Origin: Azolla pinnata
Taxonomy: Eukaryota > Streptophyta > Polypodiopsida > Salviniales > Salviniaceae
Length of the DNA: 26,444 nucleotides
NCBI GenBank assembly: GCA_037176905.1
Contig: JBBBWG010006502.1
Coordinates: 1 to 26,444 of the forward strand
Direction: 5' to 3'
Below, piece by piece: positions 1 to 11,906 of the stretch. Each line of letters opens with the position of its first letter. The stretch's first letter is position 1. Below the pieces are notes generated by a model. That model saw only the letters and a list, made by a program, of their open reading frames with translations, searched no databases and had not been told where the DNA came from. The translations under genes and the position numbers were made by a program.

Positions 1-164
1 CACAAAATGGAACTTTACCATTAACTGAGTTGGAGCAACCAACTTTGGACGACCATACAAGCCTGGTATTTATACCCTCAGGCTAGGGCACCAGCCATTC
101 CGGCATATTACAAATATGGCAGGTCCACTTATGGACAGTGTGAACACGGCCATTAGATGCCCGT

Positions 165-449
165 ATTCGACATCGCGGACCTGGATTTTGGAAGTTGGAT
201 AAGGCCAACTGCGAAGCGGTGTAGAAGAACCTAACAACCGACTTCATGCGGATTGCCCTCACACATCGTGAGGAGATTACGAAGTTGTTAGAGTGACAGG
301 AGGAGACTATTCGGGCTATGCACGAGGAGATGGAAGTCGTAGTGGAGCCAGTCGTACCAGCAGCGCCGGAGACGGGAGCTCCAAAGGAAGAAGAGGAGGA
401 CGACGATGTTGTCGAACCGTCGATCCTACAAGTGCTCAATGAAGAATAA
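165..449 (+). pseudogene. Decayed retroelement-like coding tail
   Basis: One + frame reads through this stretch to a TAA at 447-449 but is broken by TAG at 222-224 and TGA at 294-296. The readable parts include LTTDFMRIALTHREEITKLL and a very acidic C-terminal tail (EEEEDDDVVEPSILQVLNEE). The charged helical segment followed by an acidic tail, and the LTR-like DNA just downstream, suggest the end of a retrotransposon gag or pol reading frame. No diagnostic catalytic motif is visible, so the family is not assigned. Both stops fit single-base decay. A degenerate host gene fragment remains possible. Confidence 0.35.
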
Positions 450-520
450 ACCTTTGCCTTGCATCACCTTGTATGATATTGTAATTGTATTTTTCTTTTT
501 ATTTTTGCGGACTATGGGTT

Positions 521-970
521 CGATGTGTGGAACACTGTCCCACGGGCGTGCCATAGTGTTGGCCGGAATATTACGAAAGTACGACGTAAGTCGTAAATTC
601 GTAATACTACGGAAATTACGGGAAATTGTACTTAGTCGGAAAATCGGAAAATAGACGAAGGGAGATCCGAACCAACGCGATGTAATAAGACGACTTGGGG
701 ATCCGAAAGGGTACCAAGTGTATATATAAAGCCATGGGGCTTAGTTGTAAAGGAGTCTGGAAGTCTGAGGATTATGCAATACAAAGAGCTTAGCGTGAAT
801 CATCTTGTGTCATATTGATCTATACTTGTGTTCTATGTGAGTGAGAGTCAGTGTACGATCGCACTAATAGTAAAAGTACGATCGAACTTCGAAGTTTACT
901 ACGACCGAACTATCATAGTAGTACGATCGTACTACCATTCGTATTCAACCACGACCAAGTCTTAGTTCTT
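521..970 (+). mobile_element. LTR-like stretch with TATA box
   Basis: The stretch lies just downstream of the broken coding tail. It carries TATATATAA at 721-729, followed by a short leader-like stretch, as in the U3-R part of plant LTRs. It contains GTACGATCG three times (853-861, 876-884, 921-929); the last copy sits in a perfect 18-bp palindrome (918-935). A TGTGTGG start near 522 is possible, but neither LTR end, nor a target duplication, nor a primer-binding site could be fixed. The boundaries are approximate. Confidence 0.3.
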
Positions 971-3580
971 CATCTGAAGGGCTAACACTATAGTAATATA
1001 TGGTGTTAAGCAAATGCCATATGAGGACCAAAAGCTTTTAACCATGAATTCTTAATTTCCATATAAATAACAATTTTGGATACAATCTCTAGAGATGAAA
1101 AGGAAACATATAGAAAATGCAAAAATGTAAGTTGGAATCAAGATATTTCATGGTGGGATATTTTCTTTGTTAATTAGCATAAGATCATTGATTATTGCTT
1201 GTATGGTTCCTAGCCAATATTTACGCCTTTCTCATGGACTCTTATCAGAATGCTCTGAAACCCTTCTAGATGAGCTTGTTAAATTAATTATGCGTGACCA
1301 AAGGGATATTTATGTTAGACCAAAAATGTTATTTCCTACCATTACTTCCATAGACAAAGAAAGCTTTTGAATTTTGGTTTGCAACCTCTTTGATATTTTT
1401 TATTAAAAAAAGATAGATAAGATATGGATTACATGGAACCATTTGGCTATCCCTATATAGTTGGGAGGAATGGTAATATTCACCTACGAACACATATGAC
1501 GGCTCAAAGATTTTCATTATTATAGGACATGTTTGATCTCCAACCATGGCTATCTATTGTTTAATATTTTATTGACAAAGTGAGTAGTAAGATTGAGAGA
1601 ACCATTAGGGAATCATGGCATGGTGACAATTATCTAATAGAAGTATAACACCAAAAATTTTAGGTTCTTTGTGTACAATAGTTGGTTTATAACTCACTAT
1701 AAGATGCACTTTTTTTAATTTGAATGGGCTCCATCGTCGAGTAAAAAGTATTGTAATTCATCGCAAAAGGATTTGCTTGTATAGAGCTCCTCATTATATT
1801 GGAATGGCAAACAAAGTTTATGGTCACAATTTGATCGATTGTTCCAATATGGGGTTAAAGAAGTTCGTGATGTCGTAGTTGATGCACAATTTGATAGGCT
1901 GATGACTTTTGATGTAGTGCTTGGAATGATTTAGTATCCCATCCAACTATGGATTTGTTTAGCAGAAAATAAAGAGCATAACATTGATGTAAGGTTTAAT
2001 ATTTATATAAAGTGTATAGGAACCATAGGCCAATTGATGTTTATGTGGTGAGATATAATTTTTATAAGTTATTGCTAGTATTTTGTATCATTGTTCCATT
2101 AATTGCCCTATTAGATATCAACTATGGCAACAAGAATGGGAGGTATGAAAATTATACTATGCATTGTGGTAGATCTTGAAATGTAGTTAACATTCCAAAT
2201 TACCACTACCAACAAAGGTCTTCATTTGTAGAGTTTTGATCAAAGGTTTAGCTCTCTAAAATGTGCTCTAAGGAGACATGGAATAGCACCAGGTAATTTC
2301 TTTTTCTGTGGTGTGAAAGTGGAAGACAATGCTCCTCGTTTCATCAAATTTGGGGATACATTTAAAAATTTTGGCTAGTATTATCTCAATGTTATTTGAC
2401 ACTAATACAATGGGTGTTTGCACAATTTGCCCAAAAAATAGTTTTCCACTTTCTAAGATATTGGGGATTATGTTATAATTGGGATATGCACAATTCTTTT
2501 GTGTTTGATGGTAGATAGGGTGTTAAAGCATATATACAGAACATAAAAGGAATATTGATGTGATAGTTTTATTTATTAAATGAGGTTAAAATATTACTTC
2601 AAAGGGACTTTTGACTTGTAAATTAGCTATTCAGAATGTTCCACTACCTAGAGTAGTGAAGACACCTTTTAGTTTACAAAATTGTAGTCCTATTTGTTAA
2701 TGGACATGTGTTTTCGCCAAGAGAGAGAGACACACACACACATCTAAGTTTAAAAGAAGGGAATGCCCAAAAACTTTCATTCTTGGGAGTGGGTATAGAC
2801 ATTGAAACGAGGAGTTGCAAAGCAAACTAGACAATGTTGTGTGGAAGCTTTACAAAGAATCAAAGGGATTGTTGTGGCTTAGATTGGGTGGAAATGCCCC
2901 CCCTTCACCCACAAGTTTGTGAGTATACATGCATAGATTTATACATATATGTATGTAAGCACAGTTTCAACTATGTACAATTAAACTATACAAACAATGC
3001 AAACAAGAAGTTGTAAAATTTATATACAAATGCATTAATATATGGATGCAAAGCACGATCGTAGATCACTTGCCTATATGGAAGGAGTCTCAAAGGTCAC
3101 ATGAAAACAATTTGTTTGAAGCTATAGTGTACCTTTGGAGAAGCAAGCTTGCCATTCTCCAAATTCACAAGTCTATAAAACTTCAAAAGAAGCGAGAAAA
3201 CACATCTTGGGCATGAGTTAGGCAACGCCACCCACCCGGAGCATTGCTCCAACCCAACATTGAAGCAATTACGATACTTTGGCCGAACCAAAGAATAGAA
3301 AGCCAAGGAACGGAAAGAGATATGAGCTACCCAAAGAACAACTCAACGTTGGAGCAGCCAGCCATCTTTTGGGCAACCAAACATGACGAATGAAATGTGC
3401 ATTGGCGAATCAACATCACAAAAAATGCATTTGACCGTCCGATTGTCTCAAAACAAGGGATCAACGTGGGAAACGCGGAGATTGAGGTTGAAAGCCCTTT
3501 TATTTTTTTACGAGGGAGAGCCATTTCATAAGTATGTGAAAATGAATGGACACACAAAAGGTCCTATTTGTTTTTCTTTT
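971..3580. other. AT-rich stretch without recognisable gene
   Basis: Only short ORFs (60-84 codons) occur on both strands, and none resembles a known family. A GA/CA microsatellite lies at 2721-2742. Pieces around 1170-1370 and 2220-2400 look like very old coding relics because they hold short open runs, but no motif allows a name. The last few hundred bases probably include the promoter of the NOT2 gene. Confidence 0.5.
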
Positions 3581-3586
3581 CTCTCT

Positions 3587-3616
3587 CATCGCCATCGCCA
3601 TCGCCATCGCCATCAC
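3587..3616 (+). repeat. CATCGC hexanucleotide repeat
   Basis: There are about five tandem copies of CATCGC, ending in CATCAC. They lie about 1.2 kb before the first identified NOT2 coding exon, in what is probably promoter or 5' leader sequence. Confidence 0.8.
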
Positions 3617-4819
3617 CGTAAGAAAAGGATGAACTGAAACAGAGACTTACTAGCTCCAGCGTAGAGCGTCATAGACCGATACAGGATACCAACAAGAGAC
3701 AAACATACACAGGGAGGGACGTCTATGCATTTCCAATCCTTCTTACACTGTGCCTGCTAACCCTAACTTAACCCTAGTCCTGAATTTAAACCTGCACCTA
3801 GACCCCAACCCCAGCATTGCCCTAATTATGCTTTGCTGACGACCTTCACTCACATTCCTTATTACCAGGTTTGTCTTCTGATCTCTTCTCTCCCTTGCGT
3901 TGGCGTACTCCGTGACTTGGATTCCGGCTGAAGCTCCGTCTTTAGTGTCTCGTAATCTGAGAGCTGTACTGCATTCTTTTGTCATTTCCTGCATGGATTT
4001 CTATGTCCAAGTGCTGCACATCGTTTTCCTTATGTGCGTCTGTCTGACATACTTCTGCTCGTATTTCGCTTCATATATTATATATAATCTTCAACGGGTA
4101 TTTGGTAAGCCAGAAGATGGATATTGCCGCTCCTGGTCACAGTGGTCTGTGTTTGCTTAGTCATTCTTTCAAGAATCTTTCAATGAATTTCTGGTACCTT
4201 GACACCCTTCAACATGGATTCAAGGCTTTCAGCACCGTGTGTTTAGCCTCAGCATTGATCTCATTTACACGGTTGCATTGTTGTGTATTTCGGTGACCTC
4301 TTCTCACCATATCTGTGCTCATTTTAGGCTAAAGCGGACCTTTGATTAAAGAAGAAATGTTGGCAGATTTTTGGGGAACAAAATAGAGCAACTTTCTTTT
4401 CTATGACTACAAGTGTATAATGTATTTCCCGTTTCGCCACGATACAAATTCCAAAGAGGTTAGTTTCATGGTTTATGTTCGTTCGCATATGAATATAGCA
4501 ACATTACTGTTTTTGTGGCATTCCAACGGTCTTGTCATGGTTCTGTGAGCTATAGATCCATTTCCGTTAATTAAATCTTGTTTGTGCTCTATTTTTATGT
4601 TTTAACCATACTTGATGAAAGAGGGTTTCTCAAAGTTTACCAGTAGCCAATTCAAAGTTGGAACTTCCATTTATGTGGTGTTCTATTGGGAAGTGAATTC
4701 AATGTATATCTTGTTCTAGATTTCTCTCATGAAATTGGGACTTGTGCATTTGAGCACGGAATAATGTTTAGGCAATGTATTCCCATTTTAGCTTATTGGA
4801 TTGTTCTTGTTGACTGCAG
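3617..4819 (+). other. Probable NOT2 5' leader, start exon and first intron (unresolved)
   Basis: The first recognisable coding exon at 4820 follows a good acceptor (TTGACTGCAG). An in-frame TGA at 4811-4813 rules out simple extension upstream, so the start codon must be in an earlier exon. Plant NOT2 proteins begin only a few residues before the homologous LNSS motif, so that exon should add about one to three codons in phase 0. Several short ATG-to-GT possibilities exist here (for example ATG TGC before GT at 4038, or ATG directly before GT at 4471). The sequence alone cannot choose between them. A donor-like CCAG/GTTTGT at 3868/3869 could end a leader exon. Confidence 0.4.
3757..3776 (+). 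promoter_or_regulatory. Telo-box-like ACCCTAA repeats near the NOT2 5' end
   Basis: Two closely spaced copies of AACCCTA are seen (in TAACCCTAA and TTAACCCTAG). The AAACCCTA telo-box is a known element near start sites of plant housekeeping and translation-related genes. Its position upstream of the NOT2 exons fits that use. Binding is inferred, not shown. Confidence 0.35.
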
Positions 4820-7800
4820 ACTGTACTTAATAGCTCAGGAACCTCAAACTTGCTTGATTCACACAGCCCCCTCAGGCCTTTTACATCAACATTCTCTGCA
4901 CAATCAGGCTCAGGACCTGTTTTTCATCAGACAGGTGATTTGACAAAGTCCTTAGGAAGTCTACATGAAGTCGATGCTCCCTTGCTTGTGGATAGAATCC
5001 AAGATTTAAAGGGAGATGGTCAGTATCATTATTTGATTAATGCAGGATTTGATTATTTTGGATTGGCTATGATTCAGGCAACATTCCAGGATTGCATAAC
5101 TTGCATGGGAATTACAACATGCCAACAATGCCTTCTTCGTTATCTTCAAGAAATTCTGGGCTTGCAACTTCACCTGGTGGTGCTGTTCACCAACCTTCAG
5201 GAAGCATAAACACAGGGAGATTTTCACCCAACAACATACCAGCTTCTCTGACGCAGGTATGCTTTTCGTTGCTTTACCACTTCAATTTTTTCTATGATCA
5301 TTGCTTGAGTTGAGCCCTTTTATTCATGACAGATACCCCATGGCGGTCTGCATGCTCACAGCAGTTTGACTAACCGGACTAATGTGAGTGTTGGAGGAAG
5401 CAGTGTATACGGTGGCAGTATGAATGGACCTATCAGTTCAGTTACAGGACCCTCTCCAGGTTCAGGAGGTGTGAGTAATAGAGGAACAATTTCTGGTTTG
5501 GGACTTTCGCCGTCAATGATGAGTGTTGCTAGCCCGAAGATAGCAAATTCAGTTAATAGCCTGAGTAATGGGGCTGTAGGTGGTAATCTGGGCAGAACCA
5601 TAAACCCAGGAACTAGTCTCACTTTACCCAGTTTTAGTGGATCGCGGGTGAATTTAGGGACAAGCAGTGTGTCTGGAGGTCTCAGTATGCAAGGTCCTGG
5701 AAGACCTTTGAGTAATGTACTTCAACAAGGTAAAAGCTTCGTATCCCATAGCCAATCTTCATTCTCATAAAACCTGGTGTGCTTGAAAGTTTTATTTATT
5801 GTACCTTTTAACCCATCTATTTTCTTTGCTTCTTGAGGTGCACAATGTGTGCTATGTAGAACATGAAACAATAAGCAGTATATAGGAAGTTTGTGCAGAG
5901 AGAATTTCAGGATTAAATGCAATGTTATATAAGGAAAAATTAGTACATCAAGTATGAGAAGTGTTTGGTGATGAATAGTTACAGTCCGCCTTCTCAGCTT
6001 ATTATGATGACGCATTGAGGATGCCCAAAGTATAGTGTTGCTGATAAAATAACATGCTCGAAGAATAATCATATCTGGAAAGTTGTCAAAAGTGTCAATA
6101 TTTAGTAAAACACCATTTTACGGTGTAGAGCATTTTCTGACTGCATATGTGAACATAGTTGGCACACAGCTGACAATCGCAACATCTCAAACCTGGTTAG
6201 CAAACAAAAATGGAAATGCAAATACAAACGTATAGAACTTACAATTAACACAGCTAAACTGAATGTTATGTGGTGATTTGTTTCAGCAGATATTAGAAAT
6301 GTAATGAGTTATGGGTATAGTCTAGAAATCACTCGTGAGAAAAATGTTAGCTTATGTGTGCAAATTGTGTCTGAAGGTGATAAGCAAATATATAAAACTT
6401 ATGGCTTAGAATGATATTAGGAACAGAAGAAATACATCTACAGCTGAGAAAAGCATACATATGAGATTGAAGAATCACCCATTAGCTTTATGTCCAGATC
6501 CATGATATGAGCTTTTCCAACTTTGGCTGGCAGAACTCAAAATGACTGAAAGTAGTAGAGGCATCATTTCTCATCATGAAAACATTAGTTTCCAAAAGTA
6601 ACCATGTGGGATAATTTTTGAGAATCTCCTGAAGCTAACTCTGGGACTCACCCACCTTCAATAACATTGAAACTCGACCTAGTTTCTTTTTGATATATAA
6701 AAACGACATCTGAATTTTTGGCAATCCTTCTATCAAGTAGTCAATGGATATGCATGCTCTAAAACTTAAAAGACACAGTGCTGGAGTCTGTCAATTATGT
6801 TGTGCTTATACTAGAGTTGTGATTGTAGCTCACAATATTGGAATGCCCTTGAGTAGGAGTTATAGAACATGATCATGTCAAACTTTTATGGGCAAAAGTA
6901 TGAAACAATGACCTCTTACTTCAGTGACCTAAAGATGATATTTTTAAACTAGCACGTTTGATTGCTTCTTGTTCTGCAAGAAATTCTGTTGAAAAGTGTT
7001 ATTTGATATGAAATTGAAGGTTGTATTCAACATTGAACATTTCCCCTTCCAGCTTCACCACAAATGGTTTCTCTTTTGGGAAGCAGTTTTGCCAATTCAC
7101 TTACTAATGGTGCACAAACGCAACCTGCTATTGGAAATGGTCAATTATCATCTATGGGGACAGTGAACGATAATGTCTCAGGTGATGGAGCACCTTTTGA
7201 CTTAAATGACTTTCCCCAGTTGTCAGCTCGTCCAAGTTCAGCAGTCTCACAAGGTGGTTTAGGTGTGTTCATCCTGTATGTTCTTGTCACTAAATTATAA
7301 GCTAGCTTTGTTATTTGTGATCATTGAAGACTTTGTTTTCTAGTTTCAATGAGGAAGCAGGTTGGTGTCAATCCAATTGTCCAGCAAAGTCAGGAGTTCA
7401 GCATCCAGAATGAGGACTTTCCAGCTTTGCCAGGTTTTAAAGGTACGTCCAAGTATATTGATCCTTGTATGACTAAGTGTTGAATCAAATTGAAAGTTAA
7501 CACACTATGCTTTTGCTAATGCTAGGTGGAAATACTGACTTTACAGCAGACATGCACCAGAAGGGACCACAACATGAAAGTACCCTGGCATTGATGCAAT
7601 CACAGTATGCAGTAAGCCCAGATTTATGCTGAAATGTGCATCTTATGGTTGTGTATATGTTAGTTTATTCAAATTTTATTTTGTGAATCTGTACTTGTTT
7701 TTTTCTTTAAACATGTAACATGTGTTAATCTTCTTTTGTCATCACCCGCTATCTACCAAACACCCACTATTATGTGCAGCCTTGATCACATATGGATTTC

Positions 7801-10102
7801 AAAATGGTAATATTAAGCCAGAAAATTCTGGCTTTAGTTTTTTCTCCAGGGAGTAGTGGACATGAACTTACTGTTGTAATGAAATTGTGGATTCACAGTT
7901 AGGAAGTACTGGATTATTAATTATATTGGATGCATGGTTTCAAGGCTCTTTTGTGTGAAGCAAATTTCATCCTCACATATCCTTCCTTCTTGTCGGGGCA
8001 GGCAACTCAATAATAAAGTCATTAAATCTCTACATGGGTTATCACAAGAAGAGTAGTTCTCCTGTTGGACTTCAAAATGTGCATTATCTGGTAGCTGCAT
8101 CAGTGTTTGCGATGGCATGTTCCTTTTCTCAGACTTGGATGTCCAAAATGCTTTACTAGGTTGCATATACTTCAGTGAAACACGTATACTTTCATGATGG
8201 TTTGAGGTCCAGGGCATGTGTAGTCCCTGATTTCCTATCTAGCATCTGTGCAACACAATTCCAAACTAGTTAGTTTTTCTTTCTGGGGAGGGTATGCTTG
8301 TGAAATCCTGGCAGTGAGTATGCTATTCACATATACCCTGTAAGTTGAAATGCTATTTCCATCTTTAGTACAAACTGGTCTTAGTGTGCCTGTATATATA
8401 TACATATAATGTCAAATGTTCATTGCCTGTCTGTTTCACATGGCTCTTTTTAGTGAACAATATATAATTATAATGCACATACAGCGTGTGAAATGTACAC
8501 AAATTTGTCTGTATATGAAATTTATATCATATCAGCATTTATTTAAAAGCCTCTAAACATATTTTTACACTCATGGATGAAACATAATTTGACTGACGGT
8601 CTATTATTGCTTATCTGAAATATTTCAAGATGCTACTAAGTATAATATTGCTGATGCACTACAGATCGGGAGATCAGCAGGCTTCAATGTAGGTGCCTCA
8701 TATGCACCACACCGGCAGCAACAACAGGCTCAGCAACATCAGGGATCACCTCTTTTGTCTACAAGTTCTGGGCCAGGCTCTTTTTCAGGGGCCAACTCTT
8801 TGGATTTGTTGCAGATGCACTCAACTGCTGATATATTTCAGGTTTGTCTGGTTTAGATACATCCTATTTTGTTGATCCTCCTGTAGCAAGCTATATCCTG
8901 ATAAGATCCAGTAAGAATATCTTACTGGATAGAAGGCTTAAGCTCTCTGATGGATCAAATGAACATATTAAAATGCATTGTTTAGCTTTTCTTATTTGTT
9001 CAAGCTGCAGGCTCAGTCTGTGGGACCATCTGGTGGAAGTACTCAACTACCCATATCTAGCTTAAGGTCAAGTGGTAACCACACATCTGGCTTGGAATCT
9101 TATGAACAACTTGTTCAGCAATATCAGCAACATCATAACCAATCACAATACAGACTTGGTGCTCACCAACAGTTAACTACAGCTGGGCAGCTATCTATAG
9201 AGCAAGGGCAGCGAACCATGGCTATTGATCGTTTTAGTTTACTTGGTCTACTTGGTGTGATTAGGATGTCTAATCCTGATCTCACAACATTGGCTCTCGG
9301 TACAGATCTTACAACTTTAGGATTGAATCTTAATTCCAGGGATAATCTATACAGAACATTTGCATCACCATGGGCTGAAGGACCTGTGCAAGGTGAACCT
9401 GAGTTTACTTTGCCCCAGTGCTATGTGCATGAAGCTCCTTCTCTTCAGGTTAGCTTCAATATTCATTAGAGAATCTAGTAATTCATTTAGTGGCTCAAGG
9501 TATTTTTGGCTTGCCTCTTTACAGCCAGGGTACTTCATAAAATTTCAGCCAACAACACTCTTTTATATTTTTTACAGGTTCGTCTTTAGGAGAACGTTTT
9601 GTTGAGATGACTTCTAAATTCTAGCTTAAAACCAATTCCTTTTGCAGTAACATGTGTGAAAATGTTTCATTGGATTTGCAGTATGCCAAATGATGAAGCT
9701 CAGCTGTATGCAGCCAATGAACTGTGAGTGAGTCTCCTTAAAATGTTTAAACGATTTGGATTCCTTATGCATCATTACTGATTGAGTTGAGCATTCCTTG
9801 GGCTTGTGTTGAAATATGAAATTTCAGCTGTAATCGGGGCTGGTTCTACCATAAAGAACTACGCACTTGGTTTATACGTGTACCAAATGTTGAACCACTT
9901 GTCACAACAACGACTTATGAGCGAGGATCTTACTTCTTTTTTGATGTGAACTCATGGGATATAGGAAGAAAGGTATATAAAGATGTAGCTTCAATTGCAG
10001 TCAGTATATTCACCTCCCTAAAAATCTTTCGTGTATTCTCAGGACCATTTTGTGCTTCAATATGAAATGGTGGAAAAGAGGCCACAGCTTCCGCAGCATT
10101 AG
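4820..10102 (+). CDS. NOT2: CCR4-NOT complex subunit 2 (NOT2/VIP2), 12 coding exons seen
   Basis: NOT2 is a scaffold subunit of the CCR4-NOT complex, which deadenylates mRNA and also acts in transcription; plant NOT2/VIP2 has further roles in small-RNA biogenesis. The exons, all GT-AG and phase-consistent, are 4820-4934, 5078-5256, 5333-5729, 7053-7262, 7344-7442, 7526-7611, 8665-8841, 9011-9448, 9525-9577, 9682-9723, 9828-9972 and 10043-10102. They give 666 residues plus a missing short N-terminus; from memory the Arabidopsis protein is a little over 600 aa. The Ser/Gly/Asn-rich N-terminal half carries plant NOT2 signatures: FDLNDFPQL, QEFSIQNEDFPALPGFKG and YEQLVQQYQQHHNQSQYRL. The C-terminal NOT2/3/5 domain runs from about residue 494 (DRFSLLGLLGVIRMSNPDL), through LALGTDLTTLGLNLN, FASPWAEGP, SMPNDEAQLYAANEL and GWFYHKELRTWFIR, to the final EKRPQLPQH. 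No frame break is seen. Long introns lie at 5730-7052 and 7612-8664. Confidence 0.93.
8906..8930. repeat. Short inverted repeat in a NOT2 intron
   Basis: Two perfect 11-bp arms (ATCCAGTAAGA and its complement) are separated by a 3-base loop, inside the 169-bp intron 8842-9010. The element could form a hairpin in the pre-mRNA. No function is implied by sequence. Confidence 0.7.
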
Positions 10103-10870
10103 CAGTTTTCTGCCCCTTTTACTCTCCCCTCTTGTTTTCCTCATCTATTTAGAACTGGTTGAAACCCCAACCACTTTGTAATGTACATGTAGCAGATACT
10201 ATATTGAGATATCATAAAGGAAATGTGAATTGTTTGTCATGTATCTATTTCATATCTCTGTTTCAGTAATGAATGTTATGCATGCGTCAATTTGGTGATG
10301 TTTAATCTTATTTTTGCTCGAACAGATTGAGGTTTGTTGAAGAGGGGTAACATGCAATAATTGGTTTAAAAGGGCGATACTTGTATATCTGATAAATTTC
10401 CAATTAAGAGGCAGTTTGTTTCAAATTTTCACCTGTGGACAAGGAATGACAAAAGAAAATGTGAAAATACAACATATGTAAATTTAAACTGGGCATCGGC
10501 GTTTAATGTAAATAGCTATTAAATGAAGGAACCAGAAATTGAATTGTATCCTGCGTCTACCATCAAGATTAGTTTACAAAATGAGTCTCCTGAAATAATT
10601 TGTACATTGTTAGAACCTTGTCTCTAGAACCTTGTTTGCATAGGACGGATTTGGCCAATTTGATGAATTTATCTTTATGAAACTCCTATCTGTCACTTTA
10701 TGTTGCAACAATTATGATATTCTCTTGATCTCGGAATCATGTAAAATTTGCCCTCCCTCGGTTGCCTTCTAGATATTGTTCCTCTCATTGCTCGAAGTTT
10801 GGGTGCATGCACAAGCATTCTCTTTTGCTCGAACAAATCTGGCTACAGATGTGTCCGTGTGTGACCTGTC
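10103..10870 (+). other. NOT2 3' untranslated region and intergenic DNA
   Basis: AT-rich sequence follows the TAG at 10100-10102. No convincing ORF or RNA gene is seen. The 3' UTR should lie in the first few hundred bases, but no single poly(A) signal stands out. Confidence 0.5.
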
Positions 10871-10879
10871 TGTGTTTGT

Positions 10880-11235
10880 GTGTAGACTTGGCTGAGACTT
10901 GCTGTGGATGTCGAGTTCGCAAGCAGAATCAGCAGAACTGCTACAGATGTTGACTTTGCGTGCAAACTCGATCGCGACTTCTTGTTGCATTGTCTGGGTT
11001 CAGACTCGGACGAGACCTGCTATGGTCGAGACGTGTTGCAGATTGATGTGTTCAGACTCAAATGAAACCTGCTACAAAGGTTGAGTTTGCATGCAGACTC
11101 AACTAAGACTTGTTCCTGTGGTGTTCGTGTTCAAACTCAGTCAAGACTTGCTGCAGACTAACGTGTCTAGACTTAGATGAGACTTGCTACAACCGAAACT
11201 TGCTACAACCGAGACTTGCTATGAACAAACGTGTT
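10880..11235 (+). repeat. Degenerate field of GAGACTTGCTACA-like repeats
   Basis: Variants of GACTTGCTAC, AGACCTGCTA and GTGTTCAGACTC recur irregularly about every 15-50 bases. The clearest are two adjacent copies near 11180-11220 (GAGACTTGCTACAACCGA and a close variant). The field runs directly into the copia RT relic. It is probably an old expanded low-complexity part of that or another element, not a host gene. Confidence 0.6.
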
Positions 11236-11299
11236 CGGCTGAAAATTCAAACTTTTAGTGAACTCGCATCACAGTTCACTCATGCACTCCCGAGTTCCA

Positions 11300-11540
11300 A
11301 CTACAGTCGAGCTTCACAAGTCTAACGCGCATGGCACCATCAATCGATTCAAGACTCAGTTAGTCGCCATGGTTACGTGCAAACCCACAACATGGACTAT
11401 GGACTACGAAGAAACCTTTGCGCCAGCCACAAAGATGACGACTGTCCCCATTATTGTAGCGCTAGTAGCAGCAACTGGTGGCATCTACACCAGATAGATG
11501 TCAAGAATATGTTCCTTCAGGGGGAGCTTAAAGAAATGGG
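11300..11540 (+). pseudogene. Ty1-copia reverse transcriptase fragment
   Basis: The first readable piece contains HGTINRFKTQLVA and DYEETFAPATKMTTV. These match the conserved start of copia reverse transcriptase (…G.i.RyKARLVAkG… and DyeETFAPVaKm.tvR). After a TAG at 11495-11497 the match continues in another frame as WHLHQIDVKNMFLQGEL, the next conserved copia block. The fragment is frameshifted and stops before the catalytic YxDD block, so it is inactive. It is broken off just before the TIR element at 11548. Confidence 0.85.
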
Positions 11541-11547
11541 AGAATTA

Positions 11548-11906
11548 CCAAAAAGTGCCTAACAAAATTATAAATTACATTTTAACGTCTACTGAAATAA
11601 ACAATTACAAATTGTTGCCTAATTTTATCTTCGACTAAAAATTAACATTCAATTAATTTCGCTAGTATTGATTTTATTCTTAATCACTTCTCACTAATCC
11701 ATTCCCTTATTATATCCGATTAACAAAAGCTGGTAATTGTAAGAATCTAATTGATTGATTGATGCGTTAATTCGGTATTAATCAAATAATTGAGCATTAA
11801 TCAATTAGTTAATTTGATGTTAATTGAGTACACAATTAATTAATTTGCTAGTAATAAATCAGTCACGTGTAAAATTTTTGAATTAGGCGTAATTTGTAAT
11901 TTTTGG
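11548..11906. mobile_element. Possible MITE inserted in the copia relic
   Basis: An AT-rich 359-bp insert begins with CCAAAAA and ends with TTTTTGG, and is flanked on both sides by TA (11546-11547 and 11907-11908). Subterminal sequence is also partly inverted: TTACAAATTGTTGCCTAATT near the left end resembles the complement of the right end. It has no coding capacity. Size, TIRs and TA flanks fit a Tc1/mariner-like (Stowaway-type) MITE, but the TIR is short, so this is tentative. Confidence 0.4.

Noticed and set aside
3757..3776. Interstitial telomeric repeat
   Set aside because: There are only two partial copies, too few for telomeric origin. A telo-box promoter element is the simpler reading.
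4686..5209. Long + ORFs spanning the first NOT2 intron
   Set aside because: They run in the wrong frame for the conserved NOT2 residues. Splicing 4934 to 5078 restores the family sequence.
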